Below, in pieces: positions 24,117 through 36,306 of a DNA stretch of 64,000 nt. Position 1 is the stretch's first letter; every line of letters starts with the position of its first letter. Source of the DNA: Dysidea avara (lineage: Eukaryota; Porifera; Demospongiae; Dictyoceratida; Dysideidae); NCBI RefSeq assembly GCF_963678975.1, contig NC_089273.1:7378614-7442613 (forward strand), written 5' to 3'. The position numbers and the translations under genes are program-made. The notes below the pieces were generated by a model. The model searched no databases. It saw only the letters and a list, made by a program, of their open reading frames with translations, and had not been told where the DNA came from.

Positions 24117-25032
24117 CAGGCCCGTACCCAGGGGGGGCTCGAGGGGGTTTGGTTGAACCCCCTATTTTAGACTGGAAATTTTATTTTTACTGCAAAACGA
24201 TCTTTTCAACTATAATCTGTGTTTTAGCATTCATTACACACCTTCCATGGCTTCTACCAGCTGAACCGCGTGTGGCTTCCAGGTATTAACCTTAGTGCTT
24301 CCAGGTTATCTGTGTACATAGAAACCACTTTAAAGATGCATGAATACAGACAGTGGTTTTCTCTCTGTCGCTAAGGCTTCTACTGTTCTAAGGCTATCCA
24401 TCGAGCCATCCTTGACCATACTGCACTGAGAGCTACTATTATTATTATTTCGATTAATTCCAATCATAACTTGTTACATATTTTCTAATAAGAGCTCGGA
24501 ATAGCAATGATGAGCACCAGACTTGACGGACACTGTGACTGATAGACTGTTAACTATAACAACAACTATTATAATAACACAAGTAAGCCTGGCTTGTTGC
24601 ATCCAGTGATATGAATTCTAAAGTGTCAAGTGTGTGAGCCTGTCAGTTGTTTTCATATTAACGTTATTGTGGTTATCATCCGTGTTTGGACAATGGTGAA
24701 ATGTAAGGTTAGCTTATAGCTGAAATGAATGACTCTGAGCAGTCTTAGAAATGATGGAGTGTACATGCACAACAACCATATTGTAATCTCTTGTTTGCAT
24801 TAGTGTGTGACGGGCCCATGTTGAGAGGTATTTGTTTCAACACAATGATGTGTGAGAAGTTTATTTAATCAATCCATGCATTTTTGCATTTAAGCAATTT
24901 GAGGCTATTCTCAGGACATTGAATATTAAACCTTTCTCAGCGTCTGGGGGCTGCACCCCTAGACCCCCATGTCTGGGATCGCCTACTGCTTCAATTTTGA
25001 ACCCCCTTTTGAAATTCCTGCGTACAGGCCTG
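24117..25032. mobile_element. Element with CAGGCCCGTACCCAGG termini
   Basis: 916 bp. The left end CAGGCCCGTACCCAGG and right end, complement of CAGGCCTGTACGCAGG, are inverted. GGCTT lies directly outside each end (24112-24116, 25033-25037). G-runs and AACCCCC blocks follow each end. The CAGG tips suggest hAT, but only five flank bases match, not eight, so the superfamily is uncertain. An ATT microsatellite is at about 24437. No transposase is visible. Confidence 0.65.
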
Positions 25033-25229
25033 GGCTTTATGCTAGGCATTGCTTGATAGCTGCATTATACTGGAGAAGAAATTCATCAAGAGTAAATAAT
25101 TATTTACTCTTAATTTTATTAAGTACATATCTATTTACAGAAACTCACATGCACAAAAGTATTTATTCAAGCTATACCCTAACCATACTACACTATGTAC
25201 ATAATATCATGAAAAATCCACACACTTAC

Positions 25230-25341
25230 TGTGTTGTTACTAGCAGTTTCTACTCCACTAACAAATACCAACAAAGCTAGGAGGAGAGCAATGGAGAGGT
25301 TTAGATGTACCAAGTGATGCTTCTTTTTGAATGCTTTTTTT
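25230..25341 (-). CDS. Adhesion-type GPCR, first supported exon (end of TM1 to TM2)
   Basis: 112 bp between acceptor GTGTTTTAG and donor GTAAGT. One base completes an upstream codon, then 37 codons follow: KKAFKKKHHLVHLNLSIALL and onward to SNNT. The basic first loop followed by HLNLSIALLLALLVF is the TM2 pattern of adhesion GPCRs. It joins in phase to the TM3 exon at 21112. With the five other exons it gives about 210 residues of a class B2 7TM core, a plasma-membrane receptor acting through G proteins. The TM1, GPS/GAIN and extracellular exons should lie at higher coordinates but were not found before the recombinase relic at 26.1 kb. Confidence 0.9.
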
Positions 25342-26124
25342 CTAAAACACACATAACATATAATTTTGCGAGTAAGCCAAATACACACAGTTGGCATAAT
25401 ATGCTGTACATGCCTACAACAACATTTTCATGGGTGCAAAAAAATTAGCTATGCATATAGTGAGGCCATCATTATTAAATTCCTTGTTTCCCATTACCGC
25501 CAGCATCAATTGTTAGGTACCCACACCAAATTTTAATTAGTTGATTATGGGTCATGTGAATGCACTATTTCATGATTAAAGAAAGCACAGCATGACCCAA
25601 TTTTAAAGTATATGCATTAGCTGTGCATATAGACATAGCAGAAGGGTGAAAGTCCCTCAATTCTTGTTCAACAGGCTGCATGCCTGACAGCTTTCAAGAT
25701 CGAGATACTCTAATAAAGCAGTCAGAGACTGAAATAACAAGAGTCAAGTGTATACTTAATAATGAATAATTACCTCCCGCCCGCATCAGTTTTTGTTCCA
25801 TTTGGTGACAGGAAACAAGCAATATAATAACAATGGCCTTAGGTATACAGTGTACGCTGTCCACTGTATTCTCTCCTTAAAATTAAATATAGACCAGACA
25901 AGGTGACTACACATTATCAGAAAATCAAACTAATTTGAAAGCCAATTCAGTACATCAAATGAAGCACCCTATCAGTGAACAGTTTAATTACTAATGAATC
26001 ACTCAACAATATGCATGGGTATGCATATGCACACAGCAACACATACAGAAAGGACCTACCATTTAAGTTTTTATTTTTAACTATTAGCTATGCTTTTGAA
26101 CAGTGCTTAAAATGTTTGCATAAT
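25342..26124 (-). other. Presumed upstream intron of the GPCR gene
   Basis: No TM1 or GPS-like exon could be supported. A possible exon at about 25773-25876 has an AG acceptor and a GT donor and one open frame, but the phase does not fit the next exon. A stand-alone copy of the GATCGAGATACTCTAATA motif is at about 25699. Confidence 0.4.
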
Positions 26125-27130
26125 ACTCCCTAAATTATAGATGAACCAAACACCGCTCTGGATTGGTCTTGTTTGCATGGTGTACCACTTACTTTGGAGT
26201 TAGCTTGTGATGTTTCAGTCCCCCCTGGTTTGTTTTTGAGATATCTTGTTTGTAGTGAAGGTAAGCTGTACTATTTGGGGGCTCTACCAGTTGAACCTGC
26301 GATGGATAATGCCTCAGTCTTCAATGGTCATCACCACTTCTAAGTGCAAAACATAACCCCATTAAATATACCAACGTATTCACCAGCACCTGTGGTGAGT
26401 GATCACCCAACAATCCATTTTTCCAAAAAATCTCCTCCATTTCAACTGTAATGATGTCAGCTTTTTTCTTGTACACATATTTACCAGTACCGTTCGGTCT
26501 CTTTAATTCGCCATCCATTAGCTCGCGAAAAGGTGTGAATTCCTTGCCATCAAAAAAGTTAATATCAGTGTTACCAGCAGCTCTGATTGCTCTTTGTAGT
26601 CCGCAGCATATCTGGTGCAAGCTATCAGGGGAGTAATGTTCCCCATTACTCTTCCGTGTTTCTAGCACGAATCATTGCAACCAGTGATTAATAGCTGCGC
26701 TACTCATCTTTCTAATGTCCACATGCAGCACTAAATCCACATCCAACACTAAATCACAGTTACCTTCGTTTTCTGCGGTTCTTTGTAGACGTTTGTGGCC
26801 CACTGTTGCCAAACTTGCTGAGCCCAACTGGTGTTTTTCAAAGTATTCTTTGGAACACGGCTTTCTTTAGCTTTTTAATATCAGCATCGCTTTATGGTGG
26901 ACCAAAACGGCTAAGCTTTCGACTATCCGCATTCTCGTCGTTCTCCCGAGATATGAGCTCACTTTCAACCCGCTGAGAGGCTTCAACCAACAGTGCATCC
27001 ATCTCGGGATCCAGCTCATCGTATCATGTCCTCCGTTGCTTATAATAGCTGGTGCCAACAGTTCTGTATAATGCGCCGGGTTGACTGGAACTCCCATCAG
27101 TTCTTCACATCCTATTTGAAACTTCGCAGG
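26125..27130 (-). pseudogene. Crypton-type (DUF3504) tyrosine recombinase relic
   Basis: The longest open piece (26321-26668) reads HYSPDSLHQICCGLQRAIRA, then a NFFDGKEF segment, KKKADIIT, and LLGDHSPQ ending ALRSGDDH. This is the pattern of the DUF3504 domain found in Crypton transposons and in domesticated relatives such as ZMYM- and KIAA1958-type proteins. The reading continues beyond the open piece on both sides. Downstream of a TGA at 26321-26323 come [13 protein letters not shown] and NQGGLKHHK, a TAA at 26189-26191, then NPERC, and a TAA at 26135-26137. Upstream are a TGA at 26672-26674, the NTLKNTSWA motif, a frameshift near 26852-26858 and a TAA at 26892-26894. It is therefore dead. 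The catalytic C-terminal tyrosine region is not identifiable. Confidence 0.82.
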
Positions 27131-27135
27131 AATTG

Positions 27136-29140
27136 GATTATTATTATTATTATTGGGGGTACAGGTAAGGAGGCAAAGCCTGTAAAAACCTGATCTATAC
27201 AATCAAACTACTACAAAAATAACTATACAATATCATACTGGTAATCATAATAAAATCTATCTAGGTGTGTCTTAAACAAATTGGTTGAATGAACATTAAC
27301 TGAGTCATATGGGAGTCCATTCCAATCATTTATAATTCTTACTGAATAAAAGTGACGGCGTGGCAAGCAGGTAGCGTGTGGTTTATAGATCTTTAAATCA
27401 TGACCTCTTGTTATAGAAGATGATCGAAGGGTAAATAAAGATGAGCTATCCATGTCCAGCATGTTATGAAATAGTCTGTATGTGTAAATTAAGTCCCCTC
27501 TACGACGTCGATATCTGAGAGATGGTAAGTTTAGGTGGTTTAATCTGTCAACATATTGCAAGTCTTTAATTTCGCTCACTAACTTGGTAGCTCTTCTTTG
27601 AATTTTTTCAACTGACTGCTGATCGAGTATGAACTGTGGACCCCATATAATATTTCCATATTCTAATATGGGACGAACAAAGGATTTGTACAGTTGGAGT
27701 AACACGTTGGTGTTCAAGTACTCAAACGATTTATTAATCACAGCTAGTATACGATTAGCTCTTGCAGTTACTATAGCAGTATGGTTATGAAACTTCAGAG
27801 AAGAGTCAACGATGATTCCCAAATCTTTGACTGACTCAGTAGATGTTATAACATTACCATCAATACAATAATTTCCATAGGAGTGGGTGAGACCTAAATG
27901 CAAAACATAACACTTGCTAATATTAAAATTAAGCAACCAGGTTCTCGACCATTCAAACAATATATCAATATCCCGTTGAAGTTGTAAGTAATCGGCTTCA
28001 CATCTAATTGATCGAAAGATCTTGGCATCATCAGCAAATAGTAAGATTGAGCTGTCCACAGATAACGGAATATCATTAACATATAATAGAAAGAGCATGG
28101 GGCCAAGGACTGAACCTTGGGGAACCCCACTAGAGACTGTGGACCAACTAGAGTGATCACCATTAAGCACAACTCGTTGCCTTCTACCAGAAAGAAAATT
28201 CTGTACCCATCTTAGTAGAGACCCGCCCATGCCATATGCCTTCAATTTCATCAGTAGTCGATTATGAGGGACAGAATCAAATGCCTTTCGGAAATCTAAA
28301 TATATAATGTCAACAGGATAGCCATCATTAAGTGATTGGGTCCAGTAGTCCATTGCTGTAAGAAGCTGTGTTGTGCACGACCTGCCAGCAATGAAACCAT
28401 GTTGGCTTGGAGAAAATAAACTGTTAATGAGCATGTGGTGTGTGATATGATCTTTAATGATTGACTCCAAAATTCGGACTATAGGTGACGTTAAACTTAT
28501 TGGACGGTAGTTATCAGCAGCAGAACGATTTCCCTTCTTGTGAATTGGTGTGACATGGGCGTGTTTCCAACTACTAGGGAGACAGCTACTACTAAGTGAC
28601 TTTTTAAACAGTATACACAATGGAACACTAAGTTGTAAAGCAGTTTCCTTTAATGAGAGTAGAGGCCAACCGTCAGGTCCTGATGATTTGTTTACATTGA
28701 TTTTCTCTAACCTGTCAAGTACAATGGATGGTGTTATATCGACATCATTAAGTGTTGGTACTGTGTGATCAAGATGAAATGAAGGTACTGAGGATGTATC
28801 CTCTCTAGTATATACACTGGCAAAATGATTGTTGAAAACATTAGCCATCTCAGTGTTGGTGTGTGTCATGGAGCTATCAGCATGTTGTAGACAATTGATA
28901 CTAGACTTTGATTTTAATCTGGAGTTTACATATTTCCAAAATACTTTCTGGTTAGTTTTAATATTGGAGGCGATTTTCTCTTCATATGACTTGCGAAGAG
29001 ACCTTGTCAAACTACGCAGCTCATTTCTGGCTTTGCTATATAGTGAATAGTCTGTCTTTGTGCCAGATAACTTATACTGTTTCCAAAGCTTACATTTTTT
29101 CTTCTTTATACGAAATGCTTCACGTGTCATATAAACGGAT
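27136..29140 (-). mobile_element. 5'-truncated CR1/jockey-group LINE
   Basis: Read on the minus strand, a reverse-transcriptase ORF is followed by a short 3' region with an ACAGG...CCTGT stem and a tail of AAT repeats (ATT run at 27138-27154), typical of CR1/L2-like LINEs. The endonuclease domain expected upstream is absent, and a TGA lies just before the first ATG, so the 5' end is lost near 29130-29140. It abuts the recombinase relic, which it may have interrupted. No target duplication could be seen. Confidence 0.85.
27223..29130 (-). CDS. LINE reverse transcriptase (partial ORF2), 635 codons
   Basis: A non-LTR reverse transcriptase. In residue order: a basic N-terminal linker (1-110), KSSGPDG (148-154), HKKGNRSAADNYRPIS (197-212), LDFRKAFDSV (278-287), GVPQGSVLGP (335-344) and the catalytic FADD (365-368), then DLGIIVDSSL (436-445) and the LYKSFVRPILEYGNIIWGP thumb motif (480-498). 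The frame has no stops, so it is relatively young, but without the endonuclease it is not an autonomous element. The first ATG is only the first after an upstream stop and is probably not a true start. Confidence 0.92.
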   Translation of the reverse strand: MTREAFRIKKKKCKLWKQYKLSGTKTDYSLYSKARNELRSLTRSLRKSYEEKIASNIKTNQKVFWKYVNSRLKSKSSINCLQHADSSMTHTNTEMANVFNNHFASVYTREDTSSVPSFHLDHTVPTLNDVDITPSIVLDRLEKINVNKSSGPDGWPLLSLKETALQLSVPLCILFKKSLSSSCLPSSWKHAHVTPIHKKGNRSAADNYRPISLTSPIVRILESIIKDHITHHMLINSLFSPSQHGFIAGRSCTTQLLTAMDYWTQSLNDGYPVDIIYLDFRKAFDSVPHNRLLMKLKAYGMGGSLLRWVQNFLSGRRQRVVLNGDHSSWSTVSSGVPQGSVLGPMLFLLYVNDIPLSVDSSILLFADDAKIFRSIRCEADYLQLQRDIDILFEWSRTWLLNFNISKCYVLHLGLTHSYGNYCIDGNVITSTESVKDLGIIVDSSLKFHNHTAIVTARANRILAVINKSFEYLNTNVLLQLYKSFVRPILEYGNIIWGPQFILDQQSVEKIQRRATKLVSEIKDLQYVDRLNHLNLPSLRYRRRRGDLIYTYRLFHNMLDMDSSSLFTLRSSSITRGHDLKIYKPHATCLPRRHFYSVRIINDWNGLPYDSVNVHSTNLFKTHLDRFYYDYQYDIV

Positions 29141-29233
29141 GCGAAGGATCAAACTGTTTGATCAGAGAAGGACTAACGATTACTTCATAGCACCGAACGC
29201 AACATCCTTTCTTCGAGCCATTTTCTAAATAAC

Positions 29234-29309
29234 TAAGACACGCATTGCTAGGATTCTTCAGTCGATAAACAACCCGAAGGAATGACGTAACTTAGCACTG
29301 CGTGTCTTA
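29234..29309. repeat. Short inverted repeat upstream of copy C
   Basis: The 11 bp arms TAAGACACGCA (29234-29244) and TGCGTGTCTTA (29299-29309) are perfect complements around 54 bases. Past it, 29310-29439 holds repeated GTGGCTACRCTTACCAT-type sequence, related inverted to about 54330-54370. Confidence 0.6.
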
Positions 29310-30289
29310 CCTATACTTGTGGCTACACTTACCATAATATGGTGTAACTTCTCTAATATACCACACCTGTGGTTGAGATCAAAAGTGCCATGTTGTGATA
29401 TATAATTGATATACCACGCTTTGTGGCTACGCTTACCATATCAAGACACACGATAGTGTGTCGTGCGGCCCAAGAAGCCGGCGCGCCACACCGTGAGTAT
29501 ATTAACAGGAAGAAAGAAAACGCAATTTTCACACCTATGTAGCTCTGTGATTCCTTATCCGATTGCAACCAAATTTACTGAGACGTGCCGCCCAGTTAGG
29601 GGAGTCTACATACCAAATTTGAAGAAAATCGCTCCAGCCATTTCCGAGATACGAGCGAACAAAATTTCGTTTTAATTTCTTCGTTTTTTTCTTCTTCTTC
29701 TTCATCTTCTTCATTTCGCACACTTCGCAAAATTCGCCATAAAACACGAATGCGTGCTCGGATTGGGCTGAAATTTGGCACACTTAAAGGGCTCATTAAG
29801 GCGGATCTCCGTACCAACTTTGGTAGGAATCCGATGAACATTCACGGAGTTATGACTGATTATTTGCGTAAAATAAGGTCGAAGGTCTGTCACGCCTACA
29901 GGATAAACGCCTTGGAGGAATCAGTTGAAAATTGATATGTAGATGGAGCAACCATCGTAGGAGTGCCTTTTTGTGGTTTGAAAGGAATCGGGATAAAGAC
30001 CATGGAGATATGACACGAACCCAACCTGTGTCAAAATTACGCGATCGATTTTTATGAATAAAAAACTATTAGTTTTCGTATCTACCAGGCAAACCGCTTA
30101 GAGCAACGAGCTGAAAATCAGTATGTAGCTGGAATAATCATCATAGAAAGTCCTTGCAGCAGTACAGAAGAATGGGATTACAAATTACTGAGTTATGATT
30201 CGAAAGGCAACTACGTGCAGCAAATGCGAGATCTAGATACTCTAATAGAACAGTCACCCTAATAAAGCATTCAGCTGCATTTAAAATTT

Positions 30290-33200
30290 ACTCAGTTATA
30301 TTACATTGTAAGTTATTCTGTAGGGAATTCAGCTACAAACAAGTCACCCTGTAGTCAGATCAGCTAGAAGAAGGTACCTAATAGAGAGTTCAGCTACAAA
30401 TAAGCCATCATGTAGAGTTCAGCTCAAATAAATCACCCTGTAGAGAATTCAGCTACAAAAAAAATTGCCCTGTAGAGAGATCAGCTAGAAGAAGTTACCT
30501 TGTAGAGAGTTCAGTTACAAAGAAACAATCATGCAAAGAGTTTAGCTGCAAAAAAATCACCCAGTAGAAAGTTCCGCTATGAACAGATCACACTGTAGAG
30601 AGTTCAGTTAGAAAAAAAGTCATCCTGTAGAGAGATCAGCTAGAAGAAGTTACCTTGTAGAGAGTTCAGTTACAAAGAAACAATCATGCAAAGAGTTTAG
30701 CTACAAACAAATCACCCAGTAGAAAGTTCCGCTATGAACAGATCACACTGTAGAGAGTTCAGTTAGAAACAAGTCATCCTGTAGATAGATCAGCTAGAAG
30801 AAGTCACTTTGTAGAGAGTTCACCTACAAAGAAATCACCATGTAAAAGAGTTCAGCTGCAAACAAATCACCTGTAGAGAATTCAACTACAAACAAATCAC
30901 CCTGTAGAAAGATCAGCTAGAAGAAGTTACCTTGTAGAGAGTTCAGCTACAAACAAATCACCCTGTAGAGAGTTCAGCTAGAAGAAGTTACATTGTAAAG
31001 AGTTCAGCTACAAAGAAACTACCATGTAGAGAGTTCAACTGCAAATAAATCGCCCTGTAGAGAATTCAGCTACAAACAAATTACCCTGTAGAAAGATCAG
31101 CTAGAAAAAGTTACCTTGTAGAAAGTTCAGCTACAAGCAAATCACCCTGTAGAGAGTTCAGCTACAAAGAAACTACCATATAGAGAGTTCAGCTGCAAAC
31201 AAATCGCCCTGTAGAGAATTCAGCTACAAACAAATCATCCTGTACAAAGGTCAGCTAGAAGAAGTTACCTTGTAGAGAGTTCAGCTACAAACAAATCACC
31301 CAGTAGAGGGTTCAGCTACAAACAAGTCACCCTGTAGAGACAAACAAGTCACCCTGTAGAGAAATCAGCTAGAAACAAGCCACCCGTAGAGAGTTTAGCT
31401 AGAAGAAGTTACATTGTAGAGAGTTCAGCTACAAAGAAACTACCATATAGAGAATTCAGCTAGAAACAAGTCACCCTGTAGAGAGATCAGCTAGAAACAA
31501 GCCACCTGTATAGAGTTTAGCTAGAAGAAGTTACATTGTAGAGAGTTCAGCTACAAAGAAACTACCATATAGAGAATTCAGCTGCAAACAAATCGCCCTG
31601 TAGCGAATTCAGCTACAAACAAATCACCCTGTAGAAAGGTCAGCTAGAAGAAGTTACCTTGTAGAGAGTTCAGCTACAAACAAATCACCCTGTAGAGAGT
31701 TCAGCTAGAAACAAGTCACCGTGTAGAGAGATCAGCTAGAAACAAGCCACCCATAGAGAGTTCAGCTAGAAGAAGTTACATTGTAGAGAGTTCAGCTACA
31801 AAGAAGCTACCATGTAGAGAGTTCAGCTGCAAACAAATCGCACTGTAGAGAATTCAGCTACAAACAAATCACCCTATAGAAAGGTAAGCTAGAAGAAGTT
31901 ACCTTGTAGAGAGTTCAGCTACAAACAAATCACCCTGTAGAGAGTTCAGCTAGAAACAAGTCACCCTGTAGAGAGTTCAGCTACAAACAAGTCACCCTGT
32001 AGAGAGATCAGCTAGAAGCAAGCCACCCGTAAAGAGTTTAGCTAGAAGAAGTTACATTGTAGAGAGTTCAGCTACAAAGAAACTACCATATAGAGAATTC
32101 AGCTGCAAACAAATCGCCCTGTAGAGAATTCAGCTACAAACAAATCACCCTGTAAAAAGGTCAGCTAGAAGAAGTTACCTTGTAGAGAGTTCAGCTACAA
32201 ACAAATCACCCTGTAGAGAGTTCAGCTAGAAACAAGTCACCGTGTAGAGAGATCTGCTAGAAACAAGCCACCCGTAGAGAGTTCAGCTAGAAGAAGTTAC
32301 ATTGTATATAGAGAGTTCAGCTACAAAGAAGCTACCATGTAGAGAGTTCAGCTGCAAACAAATCGCCCTGTAGAGAATTCAGCTACAAACAAATCACCCT
32401 GTAGAAAGATCAGCTAGAAGAAGTTACATTGTAGAGAGTTCAGCTACAAAGAAACTACCATGTAGAGAGTTCAGCTGCAAACAAATTACCCTGTAAAAAG
32501 ATCAGCTAGAAGAAGTTACCTTGTAGAGAGTTCAGCTACAAACAAATCACCATGTAGAGAGTTCAGCTAGAAACAAGTCACCCTGTAGAGAGATCAGCTA
32601 GAAACAAGCCACCCGTAGAGAGTTCAGCTAGAAGAAGTTATACTGTAGAGAATTCGGCTACAAAGAAACTACCATGTAGAGAGTTCAGCTGCAAACAAAT
32701 CGCCCTGTAGAGAATTCAGCTACAAACAAATCACCCTGTAGAAAGATCAGCTAGAAGAAGTTACCTTGTAGAGAGTTCAGCTACAAACAAATCACCCTGT
32801 AGAGAGTTCAGCTAGAAACAAGTCACCGTGTAGAGAGATCAGCTAGAAACAAGCCACCCATAGAGAGTTCAGCTAGAAGAAGTTACATTCTGGAGAGTTC
32901 AGCTACAAAGAAGCTACCATGTAGAGAGTTCAGCTGCAAACAAATCGCACTGTAGAGAATTCAGCTACAAACAAATCACCCTGTAGAAAGGTCAGCTAGA
33001 AGAAGTTACCTTGTAGAGAGTTCAGCTACAAACAAATCACCCTGTAGAGAGTTCAGCTAGAAACAAGTCACCCTGTAGAGAGTTCAGCTACAAACAAGTC
33101 ACCCTGTAGAGAGATCACCTAGAAGCAAGCCACCCGTAAAGAGTTTAGCTAGAAGAAGTTACATTGTAGAGAGTTCAGCTACAAAGAAACTACCATATAG

Positions 33201-36200
33201 AGAATTCAGCTGCAAACAAATCGCCCTGTAGAGAATTCAGCTACAAACAAATCACCCTGTAGAAAGGTCAGCTAGAAGAAGTTACCTTGTAGAGAGTTCA
33301 GCTACAAACAAATCACCCTGTAGATAGTTCAGCTAGAAACAAGTCACCCTGTAGAGAGATCAGCTAGAAACAAGCCACCCGTAGAGAGTTCAGCTAGAAG
33401 AAGTTACATTGTATATAGAGAGTTCAGCTACAAAGAAGCTACCATGTAGAGAGTTCAGCTGCAAGCAAATCGCACTGTAGAGAATTCAGCTACAAACAAA
33501 TCACCCTGTAGAATGGTCAGCTAGAAGAAGTTACCTTGTAGAGAGTTCAGCTACAAACAAATCACCCTGTAGAGAGTTCAGCTACAAACAAGTCACCCTG
33601 TAGAGAGATCAGCTAGAAGCAAGCCACCCGTAAAGAGTTTAGCTAGAAGAAGTTACATTGTAGAGAGTTCAGCTACAAAGAAACTACAATATAGAGAATT
33701 CAGCAGCAAACAAATCGCCCTGTAGAGAATTCAGCTACAAACAAATCACCCTGTAGAAAGGTCAGCTAGAAGAAGTTACCTTGTAGAGAGTTCAGCTACA
33801 AACAAATCACCCTGTAGAGAGTTCAGCTAGAAACAAGTCACCCTGTAGAGAGATCAGCTAGAAACAAGCCACCCGTAGAGAGTTCAGCTAGAAGAAGTTA
33901 CATTGTAGAGAGTTCAGCTACAAAGAAGCTACCATGTAGAGAGTTCAGCTGCAAACAAATCGCCCTGTAGAGAATTCAGCTACAAACAAATCACCCTGTA
34001 GAAAGATCAGCTAGAAGAAGTTACATTGTAGAGAGTTCAGCTACAAAGAAACTACCATGTAGAGAGTTCAGCTGCAAACAAATTACCCTGTAAAAAGATC
34101 AGCTAGAAGAAGTTACCTTGTAGAGAGTTCAGCTACAAACAAATCACCATGTAGAGAGTTCAGCTAGAAACAAGTCACCCTGTAGAGAGATCAGCTAGAA
34201 ACAAGCCACCCGTAGAGAGTTCAGCTAGAAGAAGTTATACTGTAGAGAATTCGGCTACAAAGAAACTACCATGTAGAGAGTTCAGCTGCAAACAAATTGC
34301 CCTGTAGAGAATTCAGCTACAAACAAATCACCCTGTAGAAAGGTCAGCTAGAAACAAGTCACCGTGTAGAGAGATCAGCTAGAAACAAGCCACCCGTAGA
34401 GAGTTCAGCTAGAAGAAGTTACATTGTAGAGAGTTCAGCTACAAAGAAGCTACCATGTAGAGAGTTCAGCTGCAAACAAATCGCCCTGTAGAGAATTCAG
34501 CTACAAACAAATCACCCTGTAGAAAGATCAGCTAGAAGAAGTTACATTGTAGAGAGTTCAGCTACAAAGAAACTACCATGTAGAGAGTTCAGCTGCAAAC
34601 AAATTACCCTGTAAAAAGATCAGCTAGAAGAAGTTACCTTGTAGAGAGTTCAGCTACAAACAAATCACCATGTAGAGAGTTCAGCTAGAAACAAGTCACC
34701 CTGTAGAGAGATCAGCTAGAAACAAGCCACCCGTAGAGAGTTCAGCTAGAAGAAGTTATACTGTAGAGAATTCGGCTACAAAGAAACTACCATGTAGAGA
34801 GTTCAGCTGCAAACAAATTGCCCTGTAGAGAATTCAGCTACAAACAAATCACCCTGTAGAAAGGTCAGCTAGAAACAAGTCACCGTGTAGAGAGATCAGC
34901 TAGAAACAAGCCACCCGTAGAGAGTTCAGCTAGAAGAAGTTACATTGTAGAGAGTTCAGCTACAAAGAAACTACCATATAGAGAATTCAGCTGCAAACAA
35001 ATCGCCCTGTAGAGAATTCAGCTACAAACAAATCACCCTGTAGAAAGGTCAGCTAGAAACAAGTCACCCTGTAGAGAGATCAGCTAGAAACAAGCCACCC
35101 GTAGAGAGTTCAGCTAGAAGAAGTTACATTGTAGAGAGTTCAGCTACAAAGAAGCTACCATGTAGAGAGTTCAGCTGCAAACAAATCGCCCTGTAGAGAA
35201 TTCAGCTACAAACAAATCACCCTGTAGAAAGATCAGCTAGAAGAAGTTACATTGTAGAGAGTTCAGCTACAAAGAAACTACCATGTAGAGAGTTCAGCTG
35301 CAAACAAATTACCCTGTAAAAAGATCAGCTAGAAGAAGTTACCTTGTAGAGAGTTCAGCTACAAACAAATCACCATGTAGAGAGTTCAGCTAGAAACAAG
35401 TCACCCTGTAGAGAGATCAGCTAGAAACAAGCCACCCGTAGAGAGTTCAGCTAGAAGAAGTTATACTGTAGAGAATTCGGCTACAAAGAAACTACCATGT
35501 AGAGAGTTCAGCTGCAAACAAATTGCCCTGTAGAGAATTCAGCTACAAACAAATCACCCTGTAGAAAGGTCAGCTAGAAACAAGTCACCGTGTAGAGAGA
35601 TCAGCTAGAAACAAGCCACCCGTAGAGAGTTCAGCTAGAAGAAGTTACACTGTAGAGGGTTCGGCTACAAAGAAACTACCATGTAGAGAGTTCAGCTGCA
35701 AACAAATCGCCTGTAGAGAATTCAGCTACAAACAAATCACCCTGTAGAAAGATCAGCTAGAAGAAGTTACCTTGTAGAGAGTTCAGCTAGAAGAAGTTAC
35801 ATTGTAGAGAGTTCAGCTACAAACAAATCACCCTGTAGAAAGATCAGCTAGAAGAAGTTACCTTGTAGAGAGTTCAGCTAGAAGAAGTTACATTGTAGAG
35901 AGTTCAGCTACAAACAAGTCACCATGTAGAGAGTTCAGCTAGAAGAAGTTACATTGTAGAGAGTTCAGCTACAAACAAATCACCCTGTAGAGAGTTCAGC
36001 TACAAACAAGTCACCCTGTAGAGAGATCAGCTAGAAACAAGTCATCCTGTAGAAAGATCAGCTAGAAGAAGTTACCTTGTAGAGAGTTCAGCTACAAACA
36101 AATCACCCTGTAGAGAGTTCAACTACAAACAAGTCATCCGGTAGAGGGATCAGCTAGAAGGACCACCTTGCAGAGAGGTCAGCTACAAAGAAATCACCCT
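30290..36200 (+). repeat. 30-31 bp satellite array of copy C
   Basis: Tandem 30-31 bp units rich in the CAGCTAGAAACAAG(C/T)CACC type. Higher-order blocks repeat irregularly: TACTGTAGAGAATTCGG occurs at 32641, 34238, 34759 and 35464 (spacings 1597, 521 and 705 bp), showing unequal block amplification. Confidence 0.95.
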
Positions 36201-36306
36201 GCTTCATCTTTTCTTCTTCCTGTAGTAAAGAAACAATGACAGGTTAAAAAGCCCTAAAGCCGGCCTATGGACGGCTTTGGGGTATACAAATACAAAAAGA
36301 AGTGAA

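Noticed and set aside
25773..25876. Possible TM1 exon of the GPCR
   Set aside because: It has splice-like borders, but the open frame ends in the wrong phase for the exon at 25341 and lacks a GPS or TM1 pattern.
30290..36200. CRISPR-like array
   Set aside because: Units are contiguous 30-31 bp satellite monomers without unique spacers, and the genome is eukaryotic.
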